Shown here: positions 10,358-20,600 of the stretch, piece after piece
How the letters are laid out: every line of letters starts with the position of its first letter
How positions within the stretch are numbered: the first letter of the stretch is position 1
Assembly: GCA_019695115.1 (NCBI GenBank)
Contig: JAIBAP010000035.1
Coordinates: 1-60,206, forward strand
Source: Caldilineales bacterium
GTDB lineage: Bacteria > Chloroflexota > Anaerolineae > J102
Direction of reading: 5' to 3'
Length of the DNA: 60,206 bases
Notes under the pieces: model-generated
Database searches by the model: none
The model's input: only the letters and a program-made list of their open reading frames with translations
What the model was told of the DNA's origin: nothing
Position numbers and translations under genes: made by a program

Positions 10358-12085
10358 TCAGTGATCTAGCCTGATGATTTCAAGATCATCGTCGGTTTCA
10401 ACGTCGTCGCCGCCGAGGTAGGATTCCACGGCCGCTGCCGCTTGCGCTATCGCGGCCGGTTGGGGGAGCGGCGCGGCAGGCATCATGCCGTTCTCCGCGT
10501 GGCTTGGGGCGGGGGCGACATGAATCAGCGTGGCGATGGGGCCTTGCGCCGCGGGCGGCTCTTCGCCGCCGTCGCTATCCCCGGCGATTTCTCTGGCCGT
10601 TTCCTGGAAGGCATACATGGTCTTTTCGGCGAACAAAGATGCCGCATCCCCACCCCGGTCGTTGATTTGCTGCTGCAGATCCTCCTGCTCTTGCTTGGGG
10701 TCGCGTGGCGCGTTGTCCGCCAGCTGCGCACCCGCTTCTTTGACCGCTGCGTTCGTTTCTGCGGTCGTTTTGCCTTTGGAACCCATGAATTTCTGCTTGA
10801 TGAACTGCTTGACTTCCTGCCATCGTGTCACAGGAGGCGCGACGTAAAGGGATTTTCTGGAAGAGCGCTTGACCAGGACGAACCTTTCTTCGTACAGATG
10901 ATAGTTTGTCACCATCATGAGCCGCACGACACGCTCGAAATCTTCCCGCCATACATCATCGATGGTGATCTCTTTGCGGTTGAATAGATTAATCTGCCAG
11001 AGTGCGTTGTAGATCCAACGGTTTTCCGGTTTTCTGGCTTCCTGCCGCAGGCGCTTGAGACCAGGATGATCCTGGGTCCAGCCGAGCGGCAGAATACCCA
11101 ATAACGCCAGCGCATCCACGCCCTGGAGATGCGGTAGCGTCAGGCCCAAGACCGGATGTTTTTTCAGGAGGTCGTTGTCAATTTGGCCTTTGGCGATCTG
11201 CTCATTTGCCGCTCTGACATCAATAATTTCTTTGATGAGGAGAACAAATTTGACGACAAAATGAACAGCGCTCATGGGCAGAGTAATGGCGCCAGCCAGT
11301 CCCGTAGGGGCGGCGGCCACGCTGACCAGGGATTTGGCCAATGCGGCGCTTTTATCGGCGATATCGGCATTGTCACAGCGGATGACCGCCTCCAGCCCTA
11401 CCTGCTCGATGACTGAGCAACTGGTGGCATGTTGACTTTGGCTCTGGATCTTGTTCCATGCCGTCATGATGATGAAGGTCGTATAGCCGGCCGCGGCGCA
11501 CAGATTGAAAATGGGAGCGACAAAGGGGACAATCCCTAACACATCTATGGACGATGACACGGCCGCAATATCGGCTCCGAGAACCTGGGCAAGCTCCGTG
11601 ACGACATTGATAGTTTTCTGAGGAGCGCTGGTAACCAGATCCTTGCCTTCCTTGGCTATATCCTTTGCGACCAGGGCTGCATCCTTGGCCAGCAACAGTC
11701 CAGGGATGGCAATGTGGGTCGCAGCGGTGATGCCCGCAGTCACTTTGCCCATTTCGAGTTCAGCATCTTTCAGGTTGTCATTCATCCATTTCAAGAGCGC
11801 GTCTTTATGATCTTGCGCTGTTTCACCATAATTTGCCCAGATCTTCAGCTGTTGCGATGGCCTGAGCATCTGACCGACCTGTCCTGCCGCCATGACGCCG
11901 CCTGCGGCCGCCGCGCCAGCCGCGCCGCCAAGACGGAGATTCCCCTTTTCCTTTTCTGCGCGTCTGGCGGCGATGCGTTCACCCTGCGCGCGTGCGCTCG
12001 CACGTTCGGCACCAGTCAGTACGACTAGTGGAGCAGGCGCGGCGGATGTGGGACGCGTATCCGTTTTGATTGCTGCTTCTGGCAT
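10358..12085 (-). CDS. 575-aa hypothetical protein with hydrophobic helical core
   Basis: Not recognised. The N-terminal 60 residues are charged and Ala-rich. A Gly/Ala stretch follows at about 55-72, then several hydrophobic helices at roughly 110-150, 180-215 and 255-290 that could be membrane-associated or pore-forming. A central region with WIYNALWQINLFNRKEITID and a charged C-terminal half follow. The last 120 residues are disordered, Pro/Ala-rich and acidic (GGDDVETDDDLEI). There is no cleavable signal. It sits 17 bp downstream of the broken DUF2135-like gene and 64 bp upstream of the 1728-aa gene, the spacing of an operon. Its partnership with the two giants is inferred from order and strand only. 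Confidence 0.6.
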   Translation of the reverse strand: MPEAAIKTDTRPTSAAPAPLVVLTGAERASARAQGERIAARRAEKEKGNLRLGGAAGAAAAGGVMAAGQVGQMLRPSQQLKIWANYGETAQDHKDALLKWMNDNLKDAELEMGKVTAGITAATHIAIPGLLLAKDAALVAKDIAKEGKDLVTSAPQKTINVVTELAQVLGADIAAVSSSIDVLGIVPFVAPIFNLCAAAGYTTFIIMTAWNKIQSQSQHATSCSVIEQVGLEAVIRCDNADIADKSAALAKSLVSVAAAPTGLAGAITLPMSAVHFVVKFVLLIKEIIDVRAANEQIAKGQIDNDLLKKHPVLGLTLPHLQGVDALALLGILPLGWTQDHPGLKRLRQEARKPENRWIYNALWQINLFNRKEITIDDVWREDFERVVRLMMVTNYHLYEERFVLVKRSSRKSLYVAPPVTRWQEVKQFIKQKFMGSKGKTTAETNAAVKEAGAQLADNAPRDPKQEQEDLQQQINDRGGDAASLFAEKTMYAFQETAREIAGDSDGGEEPPAAQGPIATLIHVAPAPSHAENGMMPAAPLPQPAAIAQAAAAVESYLGGDDVETDDDLEIIRLDH

Positions 12086-12102
12086 GTTCAGGGTATCCTG
12101 TT

Positions 12103-12468
12103 CTACTGAATTCGATCTGCTCGGGCGCGTCGAGACAGCACGCGCCGCGGCCAGGGTTTGGCCGGGTAGGTCTCGCCCGGCAGGCGATCGCGCACCCTGT
12201 CGGCGATCAGCACGCGGCCCGCCGGCCAGTCAATTGTCGCCACATCCCACACCTGATCGTTGGTCATCTGCTGTGGCCCAAAATCCAGCTGCCGATTGCC
12301 CATGCGCGGACTGCTGGGGCCGCGGACGTGGTCAGAATATTAATGCAACTTGACGGTATAGACGCCATTGGCCGCCCGTTCCAGGATGATGTTCTCGATC
12401 GTACAGGAGGTCACGCAGTCCACTACGCTGGAGCGGCCGCTGGTTTGAACTGGGGGTAAGGCTGGCAT
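12103..12468 (-). pseudogene. Small DUF2135/YfaP-like beta-sandwich gene with in-frame TAA
   Basis: ATG at 12468-12466 has a very good Shine-Dalgarno (TAGGAGGT, ten bases upstream). The frame reads 42 residues, including ENIILERAANGVYTVKLH, and hits TAA at about 12340-12342. It then continues open in the same frame (YSDHVRGPSSPR...QVWDVATIDWPAG...) to TAG at 12103. Together the two halves resemble a DUF2135-type domain, in which Gly-x-Tyr-x-Val precedes HY and a later V-W-x-V-A-T-I-x-W-P strand. The simplest reading is a sense Tyr codon changed to TAA, making a pseudogene. A 42-aa product, recoding or a sequencing error are alternatives. It is the first gene of the giant-protein cassette. Confidence 0.55.
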
Positions 12469-13015
12469 ACTCTTAACTACCTCCTACAAGCGGGTCGAAC
12501 AGGCAAGGTTGTTGCGGCAAGATGCTCCTACTGCCAGGCTGAGTGAGTGATGCCTTGCGGCGGCGTGCGCCCGAGCAAGAAACTCTCCTCCCATCCAACG
12601 CTGGCGCTAAGCCACCAAACGCTTTCCTCACCTGCTCCTCACCCTCCATCCAGATCAAGCGCTTCACCTCGGCAAAGCTCGCTCCGGACACGTCTACAAG
12701 GAATGTTCGGCGGGGAGCCGCCCGCCCTCTCAACGGCCAGGCGCAAGGCTGCTCCCTGAGCGGCGAAACGGAAAAAAAACCGTAGGCGCTGACTTTAGCA
12801 GTCAGGGCCATTCTTGTCTGTACGACGTTATCCAGAGTACAGTGGAGCCAATCTGCCTGACAGCCAGCTTGCGACACTAGCCCCCAACGCCGGCACCCGC
12901 ATAGTCGGATCGACAACCCACAGCCGCACACCGTAAGACCACGCTTATCACCCGCACCTAACAACGTACACCATCGTTTCCACCTCCCCCATACGCGTCC
13001 CCACCCCTCAAAGCT
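12469..13015. other. Divergent intergenic region, 5' leader of the giant-protein cassette
   Basis: This 547-bp gap separates the minus-strand cassette (from 12468) and the plus-strand desaturase (from 13016), so it should hold promoters for both. On the minus strand about 100 codons stay open from about 12780 to 12473, but their Arg/Ser/Pro-rich composition does not look like a protein. An A8 run with flanking CGG/CCG lies near 12770-12785. I see no convincing -35/-10 pair or riboswitch. Confidence 0.35.
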
Positions 13016-14488
13016 ATGAAACAAAAAATCATCGTCATCGGCAGCGGCTTCGGCGGCCTTAGCGCCGCCATCCGGCTGGCTGCACAAGGCCACCAGGTCA
13101 CGCTCTTCGAGAAGCGCGACAAACTCGGCGGCCGCGCTTATGTCTACGAACGCGACGGCTTCACCTTCGACGGCGGCCCCACCGTCATCACCGCACCTTG
13201 GATGCTGGACGATCTGTGGGCGCTGGCCGGGAAACAGCCCAGAGACTACTTCCGCCTCCTCTCGCTCGACCCCTTCTACCGCATCTTCGGCCACGACAAG
13301 CGTTACCTGGACTACAACGGCGACCATGACTTCATCCTCCAGCAGATCGACAAGTTCAACCCGGCCGACAAGGATGGCTACACCCGCTTCATCGCCACCA
13401 CAAAGGAAATCTTCGACACCGGCATCGCCCTGATCGACAAACCCTTCCTCCACGCCACCGACATGCTGGCCGTGGCTCCCGACCTGGTGCGGCTGCAATC
13501 CTACCGCAGCGTCTACGGCTACGTCTCCAAATTCATCCAGGATGACTTCCTGCGCCGCTGTTTCTCCTTCCACCCCCTGCTCATCGGCGGCAACCCGCTC
13601 AACGCCTCCTCGCTCTATGTCCTCATCCACTACCTGGAGCGCGAGTGGGGCATCCACTACGCCGTCGGCGGCACCGGCGCCATCGTCGCAGCTATGGGCC
13701 GCCTGTTCTCGGAATTGGGCGGCACGCTTCATCTGAACACAGAAGTCAAAGAAATCCTCACCAAGGGCCGGCGGGTCACGGGCGTGCGCCTGGCCGATGG
13801 CAGCCTGCACGCCGCCGATGCGGTGGTGAGCAACGCCGATGTGGCCTGGACCTATTTGAACCTCATCCCCGCCCAGTATCGCCGCCACAACAGCGACGCC
13901 TGGGTCAAGCGCAAGCGCTACAGCATGTCGCTCTTCGTCATCTACTTTGGGACGAAGCGCCAGTACCGTGACGCCGGCCTGGCCCACCATAACATCATCC
14001 TCAGCGAAGACTACAAGGGCTTGCTGCGCCGGATTTTCGCCAACGGCGATCTGCCCGAAGATTTCTCGCTCTACCTGCACATGCCCACCCTCACCGACCC
14101 CAGCCTGGCCCCTCCCGGCGGCGAGACCTTCTACGTGCTTTCGCCTGTCCCCCACCTGGCTGCGGACATCGACTGGACGACTCAGGCCCGGCCTTACCGC
14201 GACGCCATCATGCAGTTCCTGGAGGCCAACTACCTGCCCGACCTCCAGGCCAACATCGTCGCCGAGCATTTCATCGACCCCCTCCACTTCCAGAACACCC
14301 TCAACAGCTATCTCGGCTCGGCCTTCTCGGTTCAGCCCACCCTGCTGCAATCAGCCTGGTTCCGGCCCCACAACCGCTCCGAGGACTTCGACAACCTCTA
14401 CTTTGCCGGCGCCGGCACCCACCCCGGCGCCGGTCTCCCCGGCACCCTCGCCTCGGGCAAAATCGTGGCTGAATTGGTAGACAAGTAG
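13016..14488 (+). CDS. crtI: CrtI-family phytoene desaturase / carotenoid dehydrogenase
   Basis: A 490-residue FAD-dependent desaturase of the CrtI family, which introduces double bases' equivalents in carotenoids, that is double bonds into phytoene or related polyenes at the membrane. The N-terminus has the dinucleotide-binding motif [14 protein letters not shown] followed by [12 protein letters not shown] and the substrate-side motif [11 protein letters not shown]. The C-terminus has the family signature [20 protein letters not shown]. Length is normal for the family. It stands alone, with no crtB or other carotenoid gene in the window, so the exact substrate (phytoene, neurosporene or a diapo-carotenoid) cannot be decided. 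It converges on the giant secreted protein. Confidence 0.85.
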   Translation: MKQKIIVIGSGFGGLSAAIRLAAQGHQVTLFEKRDKLGGRAYVYERDGFTFDGGPTVITAPWMLDDLWALAGKQPRDYFRLLSLDPFYRIFGHDKRYLDYNGDHDFILQQIDKFNPADKDGYTRFIATTKEIFDTGIALIDKPFLHATDMLAVAPDLVRLQSYRSVYGYVSKFIQDDFLRRCFSFHPLLIGGNPLNASSLYVLIHYLEREWGIHYAVGGTGAIVAAMGRLFSELGGTLHLNTEVKEILTKGRRVTGVRLADGSLHAADAVVSNADVAWTYLNLIPAQYRRHNSDAWVKRKRYSMSLFVIYFGTKRQYRDAGLAHHNIILSEDYKGLLRRIFANGDLPEDFSLYLHMPTLTDPSLAPPGGETFYVLSPVPHLAADIDWTTQARPYRDAIMQFLEANYLPDLQANIVAEHFIDPLHFQNTLNSYLGSAFSVQPTLLQSAWFRPHNRSEDFDNLYFAGAGTHPGAGLPGTLASGKIVAELVDK

Positions 14489-14637
14489 ATAGGTAGACAA
14501 GTAGGCAAGTAGGCAAGGCCCAAGAGTGCGCCAGAGGCTTGTTTCCTTGTCTCCTTGTCTACTTTTCTACCTCTTTCCTTGTTTCCTTGTCTACTTGTCT
14601 ACCTGTTTCCTTGTCTACTCCTCTACTCCTCTCTCCT
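14489..14637. repeat. Inverted low-complexity repeats between convergent genes
   Basis: Immediately after the desaturase stop, repeats of GTAGACAAGTAG / GTAGGCAAG occupy about 14478-14518. Their complement (CTTGTCTACTTGTCTACC, CCTTGTTTCCTTGTC) fills about 14540-14625. The two halves can pair into a long imperfect hairpin that would act as a bidirectional terminator for the converging genes. The repeats are not coding. Confidence 0.7.
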
Positions 14638-17600
14638 CTACCTCATCACCCACGGCAGATAGAACGACGGCCGCCCGGCGAAACTGAGCGAGGCGGCCGG
14701 GCGCAGGGCGGCGGTGTCGAAACTGGCGTAGATCAATCCCTGTTCACCCTGCGCGGCCACCGCCAGCCGGTCGCCCGCGGCCGAGTAGACGAACGCTCGC
14801 CCATCGGCCCGTTGCCGGGCATTGCCCAGATTGGCGAACCAGTAGCCATCGGCATCGACCAACGCCGCCAGCGGTAGCGACTGGCCTGCCGCGCCCTCGC
14901 CATCGGCATCCTGCAAGGTCAGGTGGAGGATGGCGCCGGCGGCCGGCGTAACGCCATCGACGGCGAAGACCCGGCCGTAGATGGTGTCGGGGGCAGGCGG
15001 GGCGGCCAGCGCCGGGATCGTGCGGAAACTGGCCGGCGGAGCGGCCGGCCCGCCCTCCCCGCCCGATACGATGCGGTAGAAATAGGTCGTATCCGGCTTG
15101 AGACCGGCCACGGTCACGAAGTGCGTGCGGCTGACGATGTCGTAGCCGCGGGCGTCGACGCCGAAGCTGCCCAGGGCAGCGGTCTCGCCATACTCCACAA
15201 AGCCGGTGGCGGGCTGCTCGCTCAGCCAGCTCAGGGTGGCGCTGCCCTCGCGCAGGTTGGCCAGTTGGAGGTTGCTGACGGCGACGGCCTCGGCGGGGAT
15301 GGCGGCGGGCGGCTCGGCGGCTGCGGCGGCCTGGACGGCTTCGTCCGCGTCCGGCGGCGCTTGCGGCGTGATCACCCAGCTACCGTTCACGCGCAGGAAG
15401 TAGCCCTGATGCCGCTCGATGGCGAAATCCCCGAACGGCAAGCCGCAGATGTGGCCGCTCCAGCCGCTATCCAGCCAGCGGTCGATCTCCACGGCCGGCG
15501 CGCCCTGGCTGATGATCTCATCGCACAGGCTGGCGGCGGTGTAGGCGCCAGTGTGGGGGACGCTGATCGCATTCCAGCCGCTGTTCAAGGTCAGCGAGAC
15601 CGGCTGTGTGACCGGCTCGCCCGCCAGATTCCAAACGCTGGCAGTGTTGTTGCGGACGAAATAGCCGCCGCCCAATGCCAGCCCGAAATCGTTGGCCGGC
15701 GCCGCGCAGGCGTGCCCGTCCCAACCGGCCTGATGCCAGCGATCGACCTCGACCAGCGCCCCGCCCTGTTGAGTGGCCTGGGTGCAGAGGCCAGCCGCCG
15801 TCAGGGGGGCGGACGGCGCCAGGGGCAGGGCGATGAAGCTCCAGCCGCGCTTGAGCGTCAGTTGGGCGATGTGGGCGCAATCGTCGGCCGGGCCGAGCAG
15901 CAGGTCGGGAGCCGGCCGGCCGGCGGCGGCATCGATGGCGGCCGGGCAGGCGACGCCATCCCGCCCGGCCCGCACCTCGATCTGCAGACGGTCGCCGGGG
16001 GCCGAATAGCCAAAGTAGCGCACCAAATTGCTGACGCGCGCGTTGCCCAGGTTGACCGACCAGTAGCCATTGGCGTCGGTAAGGGCCGATAGCGCCGCCG
16101 ACCGGCCCGAACTGCCCTGGCCGTTGGCATCCTGCAAGCTGAGGAAGACGAGCGCGCCCGCCGCCGGGCCGCCGCCTGCCTGCAACACACGACCAAAGGC
16201 GGCGTCGGTGGCGGGCAGGGTCAGGGTGGGGCCGGTCTTGAAGCGGAAGAAGGCGCCGCCGTTGTCGGCCTGCGTGGGGCCGGAGCGGACGGCGAAGTAG
16301 TAGGTGGTGTTGGGCGTCAACCCGGTCAGGGTGACGAAATGGGCGTCATCGCGCACACCCTCCCCGCGCACATCGGCGGCCGTGCGGTGGACGTGGTTGG
16401 CGTCAGGGCCGAAGACGATGCTGCCATCGGCGACGACGTCGGTCAGCCACGAGATGGTGGCCGAGGCGTCGGTCAGATGGGTGGTGCGCACATCGGCAAT
16501 TGTGGGCGTGGGTGCAACCACACTCACCTGCACGTGCAGCACCCGGCGCCCGTGTTGCGGGTCGTTGCTCAGCAGAATCAGGTGGGCGGCAAGGTCGGCA
16601 GGCGAGTCGCCGCTTTCGATGGCGACCTGCGCCACGGCCGTCCCGCCCGGATCGACCAGGCCCACATCCGGGGTCGCGCTCAGCCAGTCAACATCGCTGT
16701 ACTCCTGGCAGCGCTCGTTCTCGCCGGGGTAGGCGAAGCAGATGGCCAGCCCGTTCGTCAGCCGCGGGGCATTGAAGCCAAAGCTCAGGCCGGTCTCGGC
16801 GTCGCCCTGGATGCCGACCGTGGCCGAACCACCATAGTTGTTGCTGGAACCGAATACCACATCCTGATACTGGAAGAGGATGTTGCCGTTGGCAAAGAGG
16901 ATGGCCTGCCAGTTGCCGGGCTGAACGCCACTGAACGGCTGCAACTGGTAATACTCGATGATCAGCCGGTCCGCCTCGGCCAGAGTGTAGATGGCGCCTG
17001 GGCCGACGACCAGATCATCCCAGAACGGGGCGATGAAGGTGAGCAGGCCATCGAGGGTCGGGCCAGGGATGGGGGAGTTGTCGAATGTCACCATCCTGTC
17101 CTGGAAATAGAGGATGCCGTTGGACGAAACCGCCAGCCGGCGATAGTCCTGACCGTAGAACGGAAACGCGAACGGCAACTCCATCGGCCAGAAATAGGCG
17201 TCGTCCTTGCCAGTTAGCTGCGTGATCTCGGCCCCGCCTCCCCCGGCCGGCGGCGCAATCTCGACCCACTGATAATGCGGCCCGCCCTGGATGCGGTTGT
17301 CGCGCCAGGTATAGCCGAACAAGTCCGGCCCGCCCTGCGGTGGGATGGAGGGAGCGGAGGCCGGCTCCTTCTCGAGCAGGCGATAACTGAGGGTCTCGGC
17401 CCCGGTGTTGGTGAGCGTCACCGGTAGGGTCAGGCGCTCGCCCACCGCCATCGTCGCCTCGACGCTTGCCGGCGCAAGGGTCAGGCAAGGTTGCAGCAGT
17501 CGCAGGTCGAGGGCGAGGGGCGTGGTCGTCTGGCCGGTGATGGTGAGGCCGCCGGCAGAGGCGAACTCGTGTAGCGGATGACCGGCTACGACCGCATAGG

Positions 17601-20600
17601 GCGATTCGGCTGCCGGCAGCCAGAAGTGAAAGGCGCCGTTGGCGTCGCTCATCGTCTCGCGGATCACGCCGGTCGCACTGGTAACCTGCACTACGGCCTC
17701 TGGCAGCGGCGATGGCGCGGCATCGCAATAGCCCAGCCCCCTCAGCGACCCTTGCAACAGGCCGTAGGTGGGCGGCGGCGTCACCGTCATCGTCACCGGC
17801 AGGCTGGGTGAAGGGTAGGGGCTGTCTTCCTTGACCCGCAGCGCCGCCCGATAGACGCCCGGCTCGGGGATCTGAGCCTGGGCGGCGTCGAAGCTGAGGG
17901 TCAGGCCGACCTGGCCGTGGGCGGGCATGCTGCCAGAGACAGGGGCCACGCCGAGCCAGGGCGGGCCGGCGCTCGCATTCTGACACGGCAGGCCCAGATC
18001 GAGGAATTGATTGACGTCGTAGAAACGGATTTCGCCGAGATCGACCTCGTCGATGCCGCCTACAGCATGCAGCCGGTTGGCGACGCAGACAGACGCCGCC
18101 GCCACCACCGGGTAGACGAGGGCATGATCCTGGTTCACCCAGGCGCCGCCCGGCCACAGCGCCGGCTCGAAGGCCCAGGTGTCGCCAAAGGCCGTCCAGG
18201 GGGCGCCACCCCGCCCGCCGCCGCCGGCCACGTAGATCCGCTCGCCATACGAAAAGGCGTTGGCGCTCATGCGGGCATTTGGCACCGGTGGGCCGCTCGC
18301 GTCCCAGGTGTTGGTGGCCGGGTGATAACGCTGGACGGTGGCCGTCAGTCCCTGGCCGGCGACGCCGCCGCCGAGGACGAAGATGTAATCGTCGAACACC
18401 GTCACACCGGCGTAACCCACCGCCACCGGCATCTGCCCCGGCAGCAGCGACCACTCAGCCGTGACCGGGTCGTAGCGCCAGACGTCACCGCCTGACGAGC
18501 CGCCGAATGCGTAAAGGTTGCCGTCCAGCGCCGCCGAGATGGGCGTATCCACCACCGGCCAGGTGCTCAGCTGCCAGACGTCGGTGGCGACATCGTAGAT
18601 CTGGAAGGCGTTGGTTTGAGCGTCGCTGGCAATTGAATAACCGCCCACCAGGTAGATGACATCGTCGATGCAACTGGCATTCATGTTCATCAGCGCCAGA
18701 GGCATATCCGCCAGCCGCGTCCACAGGTTCTGTAACGCATCATAACGCCAGGCGTCGCCGCGCGCCGAGGTATCGTCGGCCCCGCCGAACACAAACAGGT
18801 TTTCGCCATCACAGGTCGTCGCAGCCGCCCGATAGGACCGGCCGCCAGGGAAGGGATCGAGCAGCGCCCAACCGTTGGCCGCCAGCTCGGGCCGGTCAGA
18901 CACAGCCCAACCACCTGCCGGCTCGCCGGCCTGGCCTCCTGTCCCCACCGGGCCGCGGTCGAAGGGATGGCTGGAGGGCCGGGTCTTGATCGCGGCCGGG
19001 GCGACGCTCTGCGCCCGCACAGCCGCCATCGCCGGCGGGCGAATGCTGGCTTCCCACTCGACCTGCCGCCCGCCCTCGTTCTTCAGCAGCAGCGAGGCCG
19101 TCGCCGTCGTCCCCCACTCCACTGCCACCGCCAGACGGTCCGGTTGAAACGCCAACCGGCCGGCGGGCAGGCGGAAATCCTGGCGAACGACGCCCCCGGC
19201 CATCACCGTGGGCCGCTCGACCAGCGGGCTGTAGCCGCCAGCCAGCGTGGCCGTCATCGCCGCCGAACCGGCCGGCGCGAAAAGCTGGTAGTAGCCATCG
19301 GGCAGCGACAGGTCGGCCGGGGTGGCGACGGTGGTCGTGCTCGACCCGCCGGCATGGCTCACCCTGGCGCCGTTCAGCCCTGTGTTCAGGTTGGCGTCGA
19401 GGACATGCCCCACCACCAGCCCACCTGCCTCCGGGTCGCAGCCGCCATAGATGGCGATGTCATCGACATAGTAACCCGACAAGGTGACGCTGCCATCGCT
19501 GCGCAGGTTGAAGGCGATCTTGAAATTCGAGACGGCGAAGCTGGCATCCAGCTGCGCAGTGTACTGGCGCCAGCTCGAATCCACCCGGCCGGAGACCGGA
19601 CCCAAAACCCGCGTCCAACTGACGCCGCCATCCTTGCTGACCTCGACCGTGGCTGTGTCGAAGCCGGATTCCGTTTCCAACCACTGCCACCACGCCACCG
19701 TCATCGGGCTGCCCTGGAAGGAACGCAGATCGATGGGCGGCGAAACGAGATAGCCGTCTTCGCCGTTGCCATAACTCCCACTCAGGTTGGTGGCCCAGAG
19801 TTTCGTCCCTGAGTGGGCGCTGCCAGGCCCGCTGCTGGGGACGCCCCATTCCCACGAGGATGGCGCCACCTCGACCTCGTAAAAGCCGCCGTCGTTGGCC
19901 TCGAACGATTCACGGAGGGCGAAGCGAGGCCGATAGCCCGGTGCGGTGCAGTCAGCCCGATCGGGCAAGAGGGCGAAATTCTGGACGCGGGTTGCTTCGG
20001 CAAGGGTGAAGGAACGCGACGCCGGCACATAGCCGCCGTTGACGGCGCTCACCACCAACGAGTAGCTCTGGCCGATAAAGAGGTCGAGGCGATATTCGCC
20101 GGTGGCGGGATTGGTGAAGATGGGGCCGTTGGGATAGCCCGCGATCTCGACCCTGGCATAGAGCGGCCAACCCTGGCCGCCGCCATCGCTCACCACGCCG
20201 CTGAGGGTGAGGCTGGGCAGCGGGGTGAGGCCGACATCCTGGCCGAGCGCGCCGCCATTCGGAACCACCAGGCTCAGATTCACCGGCCCGAAACCGTAGG
20301 CGCTGACGCCGAGCGTCTGGCTGCCGGCCGGGACGCGCAGGAAACGATAGCGGCCGTCGGCGTCGGTCTCGGCGCTGAAAGCGCCCAGTTGCAGATGCGC
20401 CCGCGCCACCGGCGCGCCCGTGCTGGCGTTCGTCACCCGGCCCTGCACACCGCCGGCGGGGCTGCTGATGCAGCTGGGGAAGCGGAAGGCGCCGACCCGC
20501 GTCTGCCAGTCCTGGGTCGAGGTGGTCTGATAGTATTCCTGCGTATACCAGAAGGTGCAGTCATCAGTCGGGTCCACCGTCATCAGGCTGTAATCGCCCC

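Noticed and set aside
12473-14350. Long minus-strand open frame (625 codons) opposite the desaturase
   Set aside because: It is the antisense shadow of the crtI gene; its translation is low-complexity Val/Gly/Asp-rich, typical of antisense frames in GC-rich genes.
14489-14637. Possible CRISPR-like array from regular GTAGACAAG units
   Set aside because: The units are contiguous or nearly so with no unique spacers of constant length; it is simple tandem/inverted repeat sequence.
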